From: an uncultured Centipeda sp.
GTDB taxonomy: Bacteria > Bacillota > Negativicutes > Selenomonadales > Selenomonadaceae
Direction of reading: 5' to 3'
NCBI GenBank assembly: GCA_905372865.1
Contig: CAJPQT010000039.1
Location: 1 to 5,517, forward strand
Length of the DNA stretch: 5,517 nt
Below the pieces are notes generated by a model. It was not told where the DNA came from. It worked only from the letters and a program-made list of their open reading frames with translations, and did no database searches. This document shows positions 1 to 5,463 of this stretch, piece after piece (the stretch's first letter is position 1; the number at the start of each line of letters is the position of its first letter). The translations under genes and the position numbers were made by a program.

Positions 1-56
1 TGGAAGCACAGCAATGTGTGCAGCTGACCAGCACTAATCGGTCGAGGGCTTGACTT
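1..56 (+). rRNA. rrl: 23S ribosomal RNA, 3' end (partial)
   Basis: The sequence CAGCACTAATCGGTCGAGGG, followed by CTTGACTT, matches the conserved extreme 3' end of bacterial 23S rRNA (the Firmicutes form reads ACTAATCGGTCGAGGACTTAACC). Only the last ~56 nt are in the window; the 3' boundary is placed by analogy with E. coli and Bacillus 23S ends and could be off by a few bases. The gene lies directly upstream of a 5S rRNA in the usual 23S-5S order. Confidence 0.93.
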
Positions 57-96
57 ACAAGCCTAACAATTTGCTTACAGTTTCTTCTGTGAAGTT

Positions 97-119
97 TTGA
101 GTGAGCAAGACTCATTCAA
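97..119 (+). other. 23S-5S spacer hairpin, possible rRNA processing stem
   Basis: TTGAGTGAG (97-105) pairs with CTCATTCAA (111-119) as a 9-bp stem with one G-U pair around a 5-nt loop, ending two bases before the 5S gene. No T-run follows, so it is not a terminator. Its position next to the 5S 5' end suggests a precursor rRNA processing or folding element; this is inference only. The rest of the spacer (57-96) shows nothing else recognisable and holds no tRNA. Confidence 0.4.
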
Positions 120-121
120 GT

Positions 122-239
122 ATGCGGTGATGATGCCTGAACGGTACCACCTGTTCCCATTCCGAACACAGTAGTTAAGCGTTCAAAGGCCGAGGGTACT
201 TCGTTGGAGACGACGTGGGAGAGTAGGTAGTTGCCGCAA
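122..239 (+). rRNA. rrf: 5S ribosomal RNA
   Basis: This is a complete 5S rRNA of about 118 nt. Conserved blocks are visible in order: GGTGATGATGCC near the 5' end, ACCTGTTCCCATTCCGAACA (loop B/C region), AGTAGTTAAGC, and GGGAGAGTAGG near the 3' end. The terminal helix I closes as TGCGG (123-127) with CCGCA (234-238). It follows 23S rRNA by ~65 nt and is followed within 5 nt by an intrinsic terminator, so it is the last gene of its rrn operon; no tRNA follows. The exact ends are estimated from helix I. Confidence 0.96.
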
Positions 240-243
240 AAGT

Positions 244-272
244 AAAGCCCGTGATCTTTCACGGGCTTTTTT
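244..272 (+). terminator. Intrinsic terminator of the rRNA operon
   Basis: AAAGCCCGTGA (244-254) pairs perfectly with TCACGGGCTTT (259-269), giving an 11-bp stem with a 4-nt loop. The descending arm runs into six T residues (267-272). It sits 4 nt after the 5S 3' end, the normal place for rrn termination. Confidence 0.93.
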
Positions 273-317
273 CTATGCATTGAGCTATGAAAAGGCACTC
301 AGATGTGATCCTCCTTC

Positions 318-346
318 TTGCATTTTCATTATAGTGTGACTATAAT
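318..346 (+). promoter_or_regulatory. Promoter of the NiaP-like transporter gene
   Basis: A perfect -10 box TATAAT (341-346) stands 17 nt downstream of TTGCAT (318-323), which keeps the TTG of the -35 consensus. Predicted transcription start is near 353, giving a leader of about 80 nt before the ATG at 432. The promoter lies after the rRNA terminator, so the transporter is probably expressed independently of the rrn operon. The -10 box is part of a long inverted repeat, annotated separately. I recognise no riboswitch in the leader (355-431), although a weak 5-bp pairing GCGGT (379-383) with ACCGC (405-409) is possible. Confidence 0.72.
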
Positions 347-354
347 AGAAAATG
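321..354 (+). promoter_or_regulatory. Long palindrome over the transporter promoter, probable operator
   Basis: An inner perfect inverted repeat, ATTATAGT (328-335) and ACTATAAT (339-346), is separated by GTG. It is extended outward by CATTTTC (321-327) pairing with GAAAATG (348-354), with one unpaired A at 347. Fifteen base pairs are therefore symmetric. It covers the promoter spacer and the whole -10 box, where a bound dimeric repressor would block RNA polymerase. No T-run follows, and most of it lies upstream of the predicted transcript start, so DNA-level recognition is more likely than an RNA hairpin. The regulator is unknown. NiaR is a candidate only because it controls niaP in other Firmicutes; I could not match the sequence to a remembered NiaR consensus. 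Confidence 0.65.
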
Positions 355-416
355 TTTCGTTCTTTCTCTGATGGGGCGGCGGTACATATATCAGCGATTT
401 CTTGACCGCACGCTAT

Positions 417-424
417 GAAGGAGG
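417..424 (+). promoter_or_regulatory. Ribosome binding site fixing the transporter start
   Basis: GAAGGAGG is a near-complete anti-16S match, 7 nt before the ATG at 432. It decides against an in-frame TTG at 402, which would add ten residues, lacks a Shine-Dalgarno sequence of its own, and would place this motif inside the coding region. Confidence 0.9.
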
Positions 425-431
425 CTATTTT

Positions 432-1772
432 ATGATTTTGGATCGGTTGGAGAATCTGCCGCTTGGCAGATTCCAGTACAAGCTGCTTGCCGTGACAGGG
501 CTTGGCTGGCTGTTCGATGCGATGGACACGGGACTGATTGCATTTGTCCTGCCGGTGCTTGCGCGGGAGTGGAGTCTCACGCCGGCACAGGTGGGATGGA
601 TCGGCTCGATCGGTCTCATCGGTATGGCACTCGGTGCTGTGCTTGCGGGGACGATTGCGGACCGCATTGGGCGCAAGCAAGTGTTTACAATCACCGTTCT
701 CCTCTACAGCATATCGACGGGGCTGTGTGCGGTGGCGTGGAGCTATGAGTCGCTGCTTGTGTTCCGCTTCCTCGTGGGCTTTGGTCTGGGCGGGGAGCTG
801 CCCGTTGCGGCGACACTGATGAGTGAGTACGCACCTGCAAAGCTGCGTGGACGGTTCATTGTCCTTCTTGAGAGTTTCTGGGGGCTCGGGTGGCTTGCAG
901 CGGCATGCATTGCCTATCTCCTGATTCCGGTCTTTGGATGGCAGGCTGCCTTCCTCATCGGTGCGCTGCCCGCACTCTATGTGTTCCTCCTGCGGCTGCA
1001 CATGCCGGAGTCGATTCGCTATCTGCTCTCGAAGGGGCGCGTGGATGAGGCAAAGGCGATTATCCGTGACATCGAGCGTCAGCTGAAGATGCCGGAGCGT
1101 CCGTTCCTCGATCAGCTCGCACCGGGCAGGGTCGAGGCGGAGCGTGTGGAGACACCGGGCTTTGCGTCGCTCTGGGCGAAGGGGATGCGCCGCCGTACAA
1201 CGATGCTCTGGCTGGCGTGGTTCGGCATTGTGTTCAGTTACTATGGGATCTTTATGTGGCTGCCGTCGATTGTGTATGCGCAGGGGTTTGAGATTGTCAA
1301 GACGTTCGAGTATGTGCTCATCATGACGCTTGCGCAGCTGCCTGGCTACTATGCGGCGGCGTATCTGGTGGATGTGATCGGGCGGCGCTATACGCTCGGC
1401 CTGTTCCTTTTGCTGAGCGGCGTGTGCAGCTATTTCTTCGGCAATGCGGCTGATGTCACGGCACTTCTCGTCTGGGGGGCGGCGATGAGCTTCTTCAACC
1501 TCGGGGCATGGGGCGTGATCTACACCTATACGCCGGAGCAGTATCCAACGTCGATGCGTGCGCTTGGCAGCGGCTGGGCAGCGGGCTTTGGGCGCATCGG
1601 CGGCATGATTGCCCCGATGCTCGTCGGTGTGATGCTCGCGAATGCCTTCCCGATGAGCGGAATCTTTATGATGTTTGCAGCCGTCTTTGCACTGATTTCC
1701 GGTACGGTAATTCTCCTCGGACGCGAGAGCAAGCAGCAAACGCTCGAGGAGCTGGAGCATTCCCTCAGCTGA
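432..1772 (+). CDS. niaP: Major facilitator transporter, NiaP-like (probable niacin permease)
   Basis: This is a 446-aa inner-membrane MFS carrier with about 12 hydrophobic segments and a cytoplasmic loop around residues 192-255. The family signature GTIADRIGRK lies at 73-82, and a related VDVIGRR motif at 313-319 marks the second half. Many stretches closely match what I recall of Bacillus subtilis NiaP (YceI): GLGWLFDAMDTG (23-34), GLGGELPVA (118-126), LLESFWGLGWLAA (145-157), FSYYGIFMWLPS (268-279), FEYVLIMTLAQLPGYY (292-307) and FFNLGAWGV with YTPEQYPTSMRA (354-377). NiaP imports nicotinate for NAD salvage. NiaP-like carriers also include aromatic-acid and sugar transporters, so the substrate is inferred from similarity rather than shown. 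The gene is monocistronic: its own promoter lies upstream, and a terminator starts 26 nt after the stop. The ATG is fixed by GAAGGAGG seven bases upstream. It appears intact, at normal family length. Confidence 0.85.
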   Translation: MILDRLENLPLGRFQYKLLAVTGLGWLFDAMDTGLIAFVLPVLAREWSLTPAQVGWIGSIGLIGMALGAVLAGTIADRIGRKQVFTITVLLYSISTGLCAVAWSYESLLVFRFLVGFGLGGELPVAATLMSEYAPAKLRGRFIVLLESFWGLGWLAAACIAYLLIPVFGWQAAFLIGALPALYVFLLRLHMPESIRYLLSKGRVDEAKAIIRDIERQLKMPERPFLDQLAPGRVEAERVETPGFASLWAKGMRRRTTMLWLAWFGIVFSYYGIFMWLPSIVYAQGFEIVKTFEYVLIMTLAQLPGYYAAAYLVDVIGRRYTLGLFLLLSGVCSYFFGNAADVTALLVWGAAMSFFNLGAWGVIYTYTPEQYPTSMRALGSGWAAGFGRIGGMIAPMLVGVMLANAFPMSGIFMMFAAVFALISGTVILLGRESKQQTLEELEHSLS

Positions 1773-1782
1773 CGGAAAAAAC

Positions 1783-1825
1783 TAGCGAAAATTTCTTGAC
1801 TGTGCTACAATAGGGCAGATAGACT
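1783..1825 (+). promoter_or_regulatory. Promoter of the S55 protein-murA operon, built into a terminator
   Basis: Two overlapping readings exist. One is an extended -10 TG-C-TACAAT (1803-1811) with a weak -35 TAGCGA (1783-1788), starting near 1818. The other is a strong -35 TTGACT (1796-1801) with TAGACT (1820-1825) at 18-nt spacing, starting near 1832. In both, initiation falls in the loop or the descending arm of the terminator hairpin 1799-1840, so the new transcript lacks the ascending arm and cannot fold the terminator. Which start is used cannot be told from sequence alone. Confidence 0.6.
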
Positions 1826-1846
1826 CTATTGTAGCACAGTTTTTTT
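1799..1846 (+). terminator. Intrinsic terminator after the transporter gene
   Basis: ACTGTGCTACAATAG (1799-1813) pairs perfectly with CTATTGTAGCACAGT (1826-1840), giving a 15-bp stem with a 12-nt loop and a run of seven T residues (1840-1846). It should stop transcripts arriving from the transporter gene, whose stop codon is 26 nt upstream. The ascending arm also holds promoter sequence for the next gene. Confidence 0.88.
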
Positions 1847-1853
1847 GAGGTGA
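1847..1853 (+). promoter_or_regulatory. Ribosome binding site for a TTG start
   Basis: GAGGTGA lies 4 nt before a TTG at 1858 and immediately follows the terminator T-run. No ATG or GTG is suitably spaced. An in-frame TTG at 1870 is 16 nt away, so 1858 is the better choice; it also leaves a complete signal peptide. Confidence 0.75.
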
Positions 1854-1857
1854 CATT

Positions 1858-3876
1858 TTGCGATATTCTTTGAAACGCCTTGCAGCGGCGTCTCTTTTTG
1901 CGTTTACGCTCAATTTTTATACGCCGGCCTCTCATGCGATGCCGCCGATCCTCCCGTACAGCGAGGTGACGGCAGGGATGCAGGGGACGGCATACACGGT
2001 GCTTGATACATCGGGTGAGATTTACGCGTTCCCCGTTGAGATTCTCGGTGCGATGGAGGGCGGAAAGGGCTCTCAGCGCATGATCATGGCACGGACGAGC
2101 GGCGATCTCATCGAACAGGTCGGCGGTGTGCTTCAGGGGATGAGCGGCAGCCCGATCTATGTGGATGGTCGTCTTGTTGGTGCGCTTGCTGCAGGTCTGA
2201 AGGATCTCAGCCCCTATACGTTCTTCATCACGCCGATCGAGGACATGACACCGCTCTGGTCGATGCCGGATATTAAGAATCAGACGAGTATTGATACGGT
2301 CGATATTGTAAAGGAGCTTGAGGAGCGCAAGAAGGCGGAGGAGAAACGCCGTCTGCGCGAGCGTGAGAAGGAATTCGCGAAGATGTCGCGCGCCGAGCGC
2401 GAGGCAGAGTGGCGCGATATGATCGCGGTACTGAAGGGGGAGAAGACCGAGGACACTGCGACAAACTCCGACACGTCTGCGGCAGCGGAGGCGTCTTCTG
2501 CTGCCGCACATACGGACAGCGCCTCCGAGGATACGGAAGCCAAGTCTGGAAATGCGGCGGAGGAGAAGGCATATTTCTTTACGCAGGGCTTTAACGCTGC
2601 GGGGCTGCGCTATTTGCAGAACAACCTTCCAATGAATGGAGCCTCCTTCCTGCCGCTCGGCGGTTTTGGCGCAAGTTCCAAGCTGCACACACGCTATGAC
2701 GCGACGCTCGCGGGCGGACAGCCGGTCGGCGTGGCTCTTGTCTACGGTGACTTCAGCATCGGCGCGACGGGAACGGTGACGGCGGTCGATGGGAAGAAGG
2801 TCGTTGCATTCGGGCACTCCTTCATGCACAAGGGGAACGTCAACTACTTCATGACGGATGCGGATGTCATCGGGACGATTGCGGGGCAGAGCAACGGCGT
2901 GAAGATCGCGAACATCGGCAGCGTGATTGGGCGCGTCAATCAGGATCGTGAGACGGGGATCGCAGGCGTGCTCGGAACATTCCCAACGGCGGTGCCGGTG
3001 CAGATCCACGTCAAGGACAATGCACTTGGAACGGAGGAGACGTTTGGTGCGCAGATCGCCTACGACGAGGACTTCCTCCCAATTCTCTCGGGCAGTGTCG
3101 CCTATGCCGCGATGAGCCGTGTCTCGGATGCGCTCGGGAGCAGCACGGCGCGGATCCGCTTTGCGATTCGTACGAACGCATACGAGGGCGGTCTCTTTGA
3201 GCGGCGCAATATGTACTACAGCGCGGCGGATGTCGGACAGGTCGCCGTGACGGAACTGTTGCAGGCGATGAATCTGATCGTGACAAACGCGGAGAAGGAA
3301 TCCGACGTCATTGATGTCAATGTGGATGTAGAGCTGGATGGCACGCGCAGTACGGCGGTGCTCGTCTCGGCGACACCGGATAAGATGACGGTAAAGCCGG
3401 GGGATACCGTGACATTCCGGACGAAGATCCGCCCGTATCGGAAGTCGGAGGAGACGCTGTCGATTCCGTATACAGTACCCAAGACGCAGCCGGCGGGGAT
3501 GCTGAACCTCGATATCCGCGGCGGCGGCTTTGTGCCCGTGAACCCGCTGATGCTGCTTGCACAGGCAGGACTTGAGGTGCCGGATGATGAGGAGAAGTTC
3601 AAGTCGACGGGCGACCGACTGCGTGAACTCGCGGAGCAGGGACAGAACAACGAGATCATCATTGCCCCGGGAGCGGCGCCTGCACCCACCTCCGAGAAGG
3701 AGATGAAAAAGCGCATGAAGGCGGCGGCAAAGGCATCGGCACGTGCGGCACAGGATGAGCCGGAGAAGCGCGTGACGTTGCTCGCGGATCCCAAGAAGAA
3801 AGATGAGAAAGAGAAATTCTTCGCACCGTATGTGATTGAGAACGTGATACACGCGACGCTCAAGGTAGAGGAATAA
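1858..3876 (+). CDS. Exported SpoIVB-type peptidase S55 domain protein
   Basis: This 672-aa protein starts with a signal peptide: KR at 6-7, a hydrophobic stretch 8-22, and a likely cleavage after ASHA at 27. The mature N-terminal region (LPYSEVTAGMQGTAYTV, 32-48) leads to QGMSGSPIYVDGRLVGA (93-109), the SpoIVB/S55 nucleophile motif, with Ser96 as the expected catalytic residue. A charged, probably coiled-coil helix (151-200) and an Ala/Ser/Thr/Glu-rich linker (201-237) follow. A second conserved block comes next: GATGTVTAVDGKKVVAFGHS (302-321) and NQDRETGIAGVLG (361-373), with His320 the expected catalytic histidine. A beta-rich region (485-555) and a Lys/Ala-rich tail (613-655) end the protein. 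In SpoIVB the histidine precedes the serine; here the order is reversed. The triad aspartate is not clear; Asp83 is one candidate. Family members without a sporulation role are known by annotation in diderm bacteria, but their substrate is not known to me. It lies 21 nt before murA, probably co-transcribed, which suggests an envelope function (inference). Confidence 0.85.
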   Translation: MRYSLKRLAAASLFAFTLNFYTPASHAMPPILPYSEVTAGMQGTAYTVLDTSGEIYAFPVEILGAMEGGKGSQRMIMARTSGDLIEQVGGVLQGMSGSPIYVDGRLVGALAAGLKDLSPYTFFITPIEDMTPLWSMPDIKNQTSIDTVDIVKELEERKKAEEKRRLREREKEFAKMSRAEREAEWRDMIAVLKGEKTEDTATNSDTSAAAEASSAAAHTDSASEDTEAKSGNAAEEKAYFFTQGFNAAGLRYLQNNLPMNGASFLPLGGFGASSKLHTRYDATLAGGQPVGVALVYGDFSIGATGTVTAVDGKKVVAFGHSFMHKGNVNYFMTDADVIGTIAGQSNGVKIANIGSVIGRVNQDRETGIAGVLGTFPTAVPVQIHVKDNALGTEETFGAQIAYDEDFLPILSGSVAYAAMSRVSDALGSSTARIRFAIRTNAYEGGLFERRNMYYSAADVGQVAVTELLQAMNLIVTNAEKESDVIDVNVDVELDGTRSTAVLVSATPDKMTVKPGDTVTFRTKIRPYRKSEETLSIPYTVPKTQPAGMLNLDIRGGGFVPVNPLMLLAQAGLEVPDDEEKFKSTGDRLRELAEQGQNNEIIIAPGAAPAPTSEKEMKKRMKAAAKASARAAQDEPEKRVTLLADPKKKDEKEKFFAPYVIENVIHATLKVEE

Positions 3877-3882
3877 GCCGAT

Positions 3883-3889
3883 GGAGGGG
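3883..3889 (+). promoter_or_regulatory. Ribosome binding site of murA
   Basis: GGAGGGG lies 8 nt before the ATG at 3898, in the 21-nt gap after the S55 gene. The gap contains no terminator or promoter, supporting translation of murA from the same mRNA. Confidence 0.85.
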
Positions 3890-3897
3890 AACGGCGA

Positions 3898-5193
3898 ATG
3901 GAACAACTGGTGATTCACGGAGGAAATCCACTGCGCGGACGCGTGAAGATCGGCGGAGCGAAGAATGCGGTACTCCCGATCATCGCGGCGGCCCTCCTCG
4001 GCAGTCGTGGCGTGAGTGTGCTTGACGATGTGCCGGCGCTCGAGGATGTCTATACAATCTCCTCGGTGCTGCGCTCGCTCGGCGTAAAGGCGGACTATGC
4101 CGCGAAGGAGCATCGGCTGACGATCGATGCATCGCGGATTGAGACGGTATCGGCGCCCTACGAGCTCGTACGCAAGATGCGTGCCTCCTTTCTCATCATG
4201 GGGCCCCTGCTTGCGCGTGAGGGACACGCGGAGATCTCTCTGCCGGGCGGCTGTGCGATCGGAACGCGTCCGATTGATCTGCACCTCAAGGGGTTTGAGG
4301 CACTCGGCGCCGAGATCGATATCACACAGGGGGCGATTCACGCCTCTGCGCCGCACGGGCTCAAGGGGGCACGAATCTACTTCGATTTCCCGAGTGTCGG
4401 CGCGACGGAGAATGTGATGATGGCGGCGTCCTGCGCCGAGGGCCAGACAATCCTTGAGAATCCTGCGCTCGAGCCGGAGATTGTCGATCTCGCAAACTAT
4501 TTGAACGTCATGGGCGCACACATACGGGGAGCCGGGACAAATCAGATCAAGATTGACGGCGTACCGGGGCTCAAGGCGGCAGGCTATACGATCATCCCCG
4601 ACCGCATCGAGGCGGGGACGTATATGGTCGCTGCGGCGATGACGGGCGGCGATGTCTTTATCGAAAATGCGATCAGCGAGCACTTGAAGCCGGTTGTTGC
4701 AAAGCTCACTGAGGCGGGCGCGCAGATCGAGGAGGATATTGCGGGCATCCGCGTGCGCGCGGATGGCTCTATGAAAGCAATCGATCTCAAGACCTTGCCT
4801 TATCCTGGCTTTCCGACGGATATGCAGGCACAGTTCATGGCGATGCTTGCCGTTGCGGAGGGGACCAGTGTCGTGACGGAGACGGTATTTGAAAATCGGT
4901 TTATGCATGTGGATGAGCTTGTACGCATGGGCGCACAGATCCGTGTGGACGGACGGACGGCGACGGTTGAGGGCGGAAGAGTGCTCAAAGGCGCTGCCGT
5001 ACGTGCAACGGATCTGCGTGCAGGCGCGGCGATGGTGCTCGCCGGCCTCGTGGCAGAAGGCGAGACGCGTGTCGGCTACATCCATCACATCGATCGCGGC
5101 TATGATGATCTCGTGGCAAAACTCGTTGCGCTTGGTGCGGATATCCGCCGCACGGAGGGAATATGGGACGAATGCGAAAAATCACTTGCATAA
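3898..5193 (+). CDS. murA: UDP-N-acetylglucosamine 1-carboxyvinyltransferase
   Basis: MurA transfers enolpyruvate from phosphoenolpyruvate to UDP-GlcNAc in the cytoplasm, the first committed step of peptidoglycan synthesis and the target of fosfomycin. The 431-aa product has the full EPSP-synthase-type fold length (E. coli MurA is 419 aa). Key residues are visible: Lys22-Asn23 in GGAKNAVLP (19-27); Arg92 in VRKMRAS; the catalytic cysteine Cys119 in LPGGCAIGTRP (115-125), which carries Cys rather than the Asp of naturally fosfomycin-resistant enzymes; Asp308 in YPGFPTDMQAQ (302-312), the proposed general base; and Arg400 in HIDRGYDD (397-404). Nothing is missing or truncated. It follows the S55 gene by 21 nt. 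No terminator is seen between murA and scfA, so some murA mRNA may run on to the terminator at 5404. Many Firmicutes carry two murA copies; whether this one is murAA or murAB cannot be told here. Confidence 0.97.
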   Translation: MEQLVIHGGNPLRGRVKIGGAKNAVLPIIAAALLGSRGVSVLDDVPALEDVYTISSVLRSLGVKADYAAKEHRLTIDASRIETVSAPYELVRKMRASFLIMGPLLAREGHAEISLPGGCAIGTRPIDLHLKGFEALGAEIDITQGAIHASAPHGLKGARIYFDFPSVGATENVMMAASCAEGQTILENPALEPEIVDLANYLNVMGAHIRGAGTNQIKIDGVPGLKAAGYTIIPDRIEAGTYMVAAAMTGGDVFIENAISEHLKPVVAKLTEAGAQIEEDIAGIRVRADGSMKAIDLKTLPYPGFPTDMQAQFMAMLAVAEGTSVVTETVFENRFMHVDELVRMGAQIRVDGRTATVEGGRVLKGAAVRATDLRAGAAMVLAGLVAEGETRVGYIHHIDRGYDDLVAKLVALGADIRRTEGIWDECEKSLA

Positions 5194-5214
5194 ATGGAAT
5201 TTATGCGATAAAAT
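5186..5214 (+). promoter_or_regulatory. Promoter of the SCIFF ranthipeptide genes
   Basis: TTGCAT (5186-5191) and TAAAAT (5209-5214) are spaced 17 nt apart and overlap the end of murA. The predicted start is near 5221, 28 nt before the scfA ATG. The -35 hexamer and spacing are identical to those of the transporter promoter at 318-346, and the spacer again holds a palindrome. Confidence 0.65.
5188..5206 (+). promoter_or_regulatory. Perfect palindrome inside the scfA promoter, possible operator
   Basis: GCATAAAT (5188-5195) and ATTTATGC (5199-5206) form an 8-bp perfect inverted repeat with a GGA spacer. It covers the murA stop codon, part of the -35 box and most of the spacer of the scfA promoter. 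It is AT-rich and has no following T-run, so it is a poor terminator. A dimeric repressor site is the simplest reading, but chance symmetry in AT-rich DNA is possible. Confidence 0.5.
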
Positions 5215-5248
5215 CTAGTAGGAACGACCGATTGAGGAGGAATGAGTC

Positions 5249-5386
5249 ATGAAGCACATCAAGACGGTCAACAAGCCGACGATGCAGTCCACGCTCTACA
5301 CGGGCGGATGCGGCGAATGTCAGGCGTCCTGCCAGTCTGCCTGCAAGACTTCCTGCACGGTGGGCAACCAGCCCTGCGCGAAGTAA
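5249..5386 (+). CDS. scfA: SCIFF ranthipeptide precursor (six cysteines in forty-five residues)
   Basis: The product is exactly 45 aa with six cysteines at 21, 24, 28, 32, 36 and 43. The core CGECQASCQSACKTSCTVGN (21-40) and the N-terminal MKHIKT are hallmarks of the SCIFF family. A radical-SAM/SPASM enzyme installs thioether crosslinks in these peptides. In the Clostridium thermocellum homologue CteA the linkage studied joins Cys32 to Thr37 (as I recall it), and both residues are present at the same positions here. SCIFF peptides are classed as ranthipeptides (radical non-alpha thioether peptides) and have been linked to population-level or metabolic control in clostridia; the role in this organism is unknown. 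A Gly-Gly pair (19-20) just before the first core cysteine could mark leader removal (inference). GAGGAGG (5234-5240), 8 nt before the ATG, is a strong ribosome binding site. The maturase gene starts 77 nt after the stop codon. Confidence 0.96.
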   Translation: MKHIKTVNKPTMQSTLYTGGCGECQASCQSACKTSCTVGNQPCAK

Positions 5387-5403
5387 GACGGGGGAATCGG
5401 CGC

Positions 5404-5433
5404 AGCCCTTCTCGTTTGCGAGAGGGGCTTTTT
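5404..5433 (+). terminator. Intrinsic terminator or attenuator between scfA and scfB
   Basis: AGCCCTTCTCG (5404-5414) pairs with CGAGAGGGGCT (5419-5429), 11 bp with one U-G pair and a 4-nt loop. A run of only five T residues (5429-5433) follows. Because the next gene is the maturase of the peptide just upstream, partial read-through is likely, giving more precursor than enzyme mRNA. No separate promoter for scfB is obvious in 5434-5463. Confidence 0.85.
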
Positions 5434-5463
5434 CTGTGTGTTTTGGAGAGCGAAGGAGAAAAA

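Noticed and set aside
116..298. A 60-codon minus-strand ORF with an AAGGAGG-like sequence upstream on that strand (310-316)
   Set aside because: It runs through the rRNA terminator and the whole 5S rRNA gene, which fully explain that DNA.
371..418. A possible 15-codon leader peptide (ATG at 371, stop overlapping the transporter ribosome binding site)
   Set aside because: There is no Shine-Dalgarno sequence before it and no run of regulatory codons; its stop near the ribosome binding site is probably coincidence.
402..431. A ten-residue N-terminal extension of the transporter from a TTG start
   Set aside because: It would translate through the strong GAAGGAGG ribosome binding site that serves the ATG at 432, and it has no ribosome binding site of its own.
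355..431. A riboswitch in the transporter leader
   Set aside because: Only weak pairings such as GCGGT/ACCGC are present, with no conserved aptamer motif recognised and no terminator-like expression platform.
285..1760. An open antisense frame of about 490 codons opposite the transporter gene
   Set aside because: It has the same cause: register with the transporter codons and avoidance of TTA/CTA/TCA. The product is highly charged with no family features.
1765..5088. An open antisense reading frame of about 1,100 codons opposite the S55 protein and murA
   Set aside because: Its codons are in exact register with both sense genes, so it stays open only because they use no TTA, CTA or TCA codons in that span; it closes at a TCA codon near the murA end. 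The translation is Arg/His/Leu/Cys-rich with no recognisable domain, while the sense strand carries clear MurA and S55 motifs.
5188..5206. The palindrome after murA read as a murA terminator
   Set aside because: The stem is only 8 bp and AT-rich, with no T-run after it; it fits better as part of the scfA promoter.
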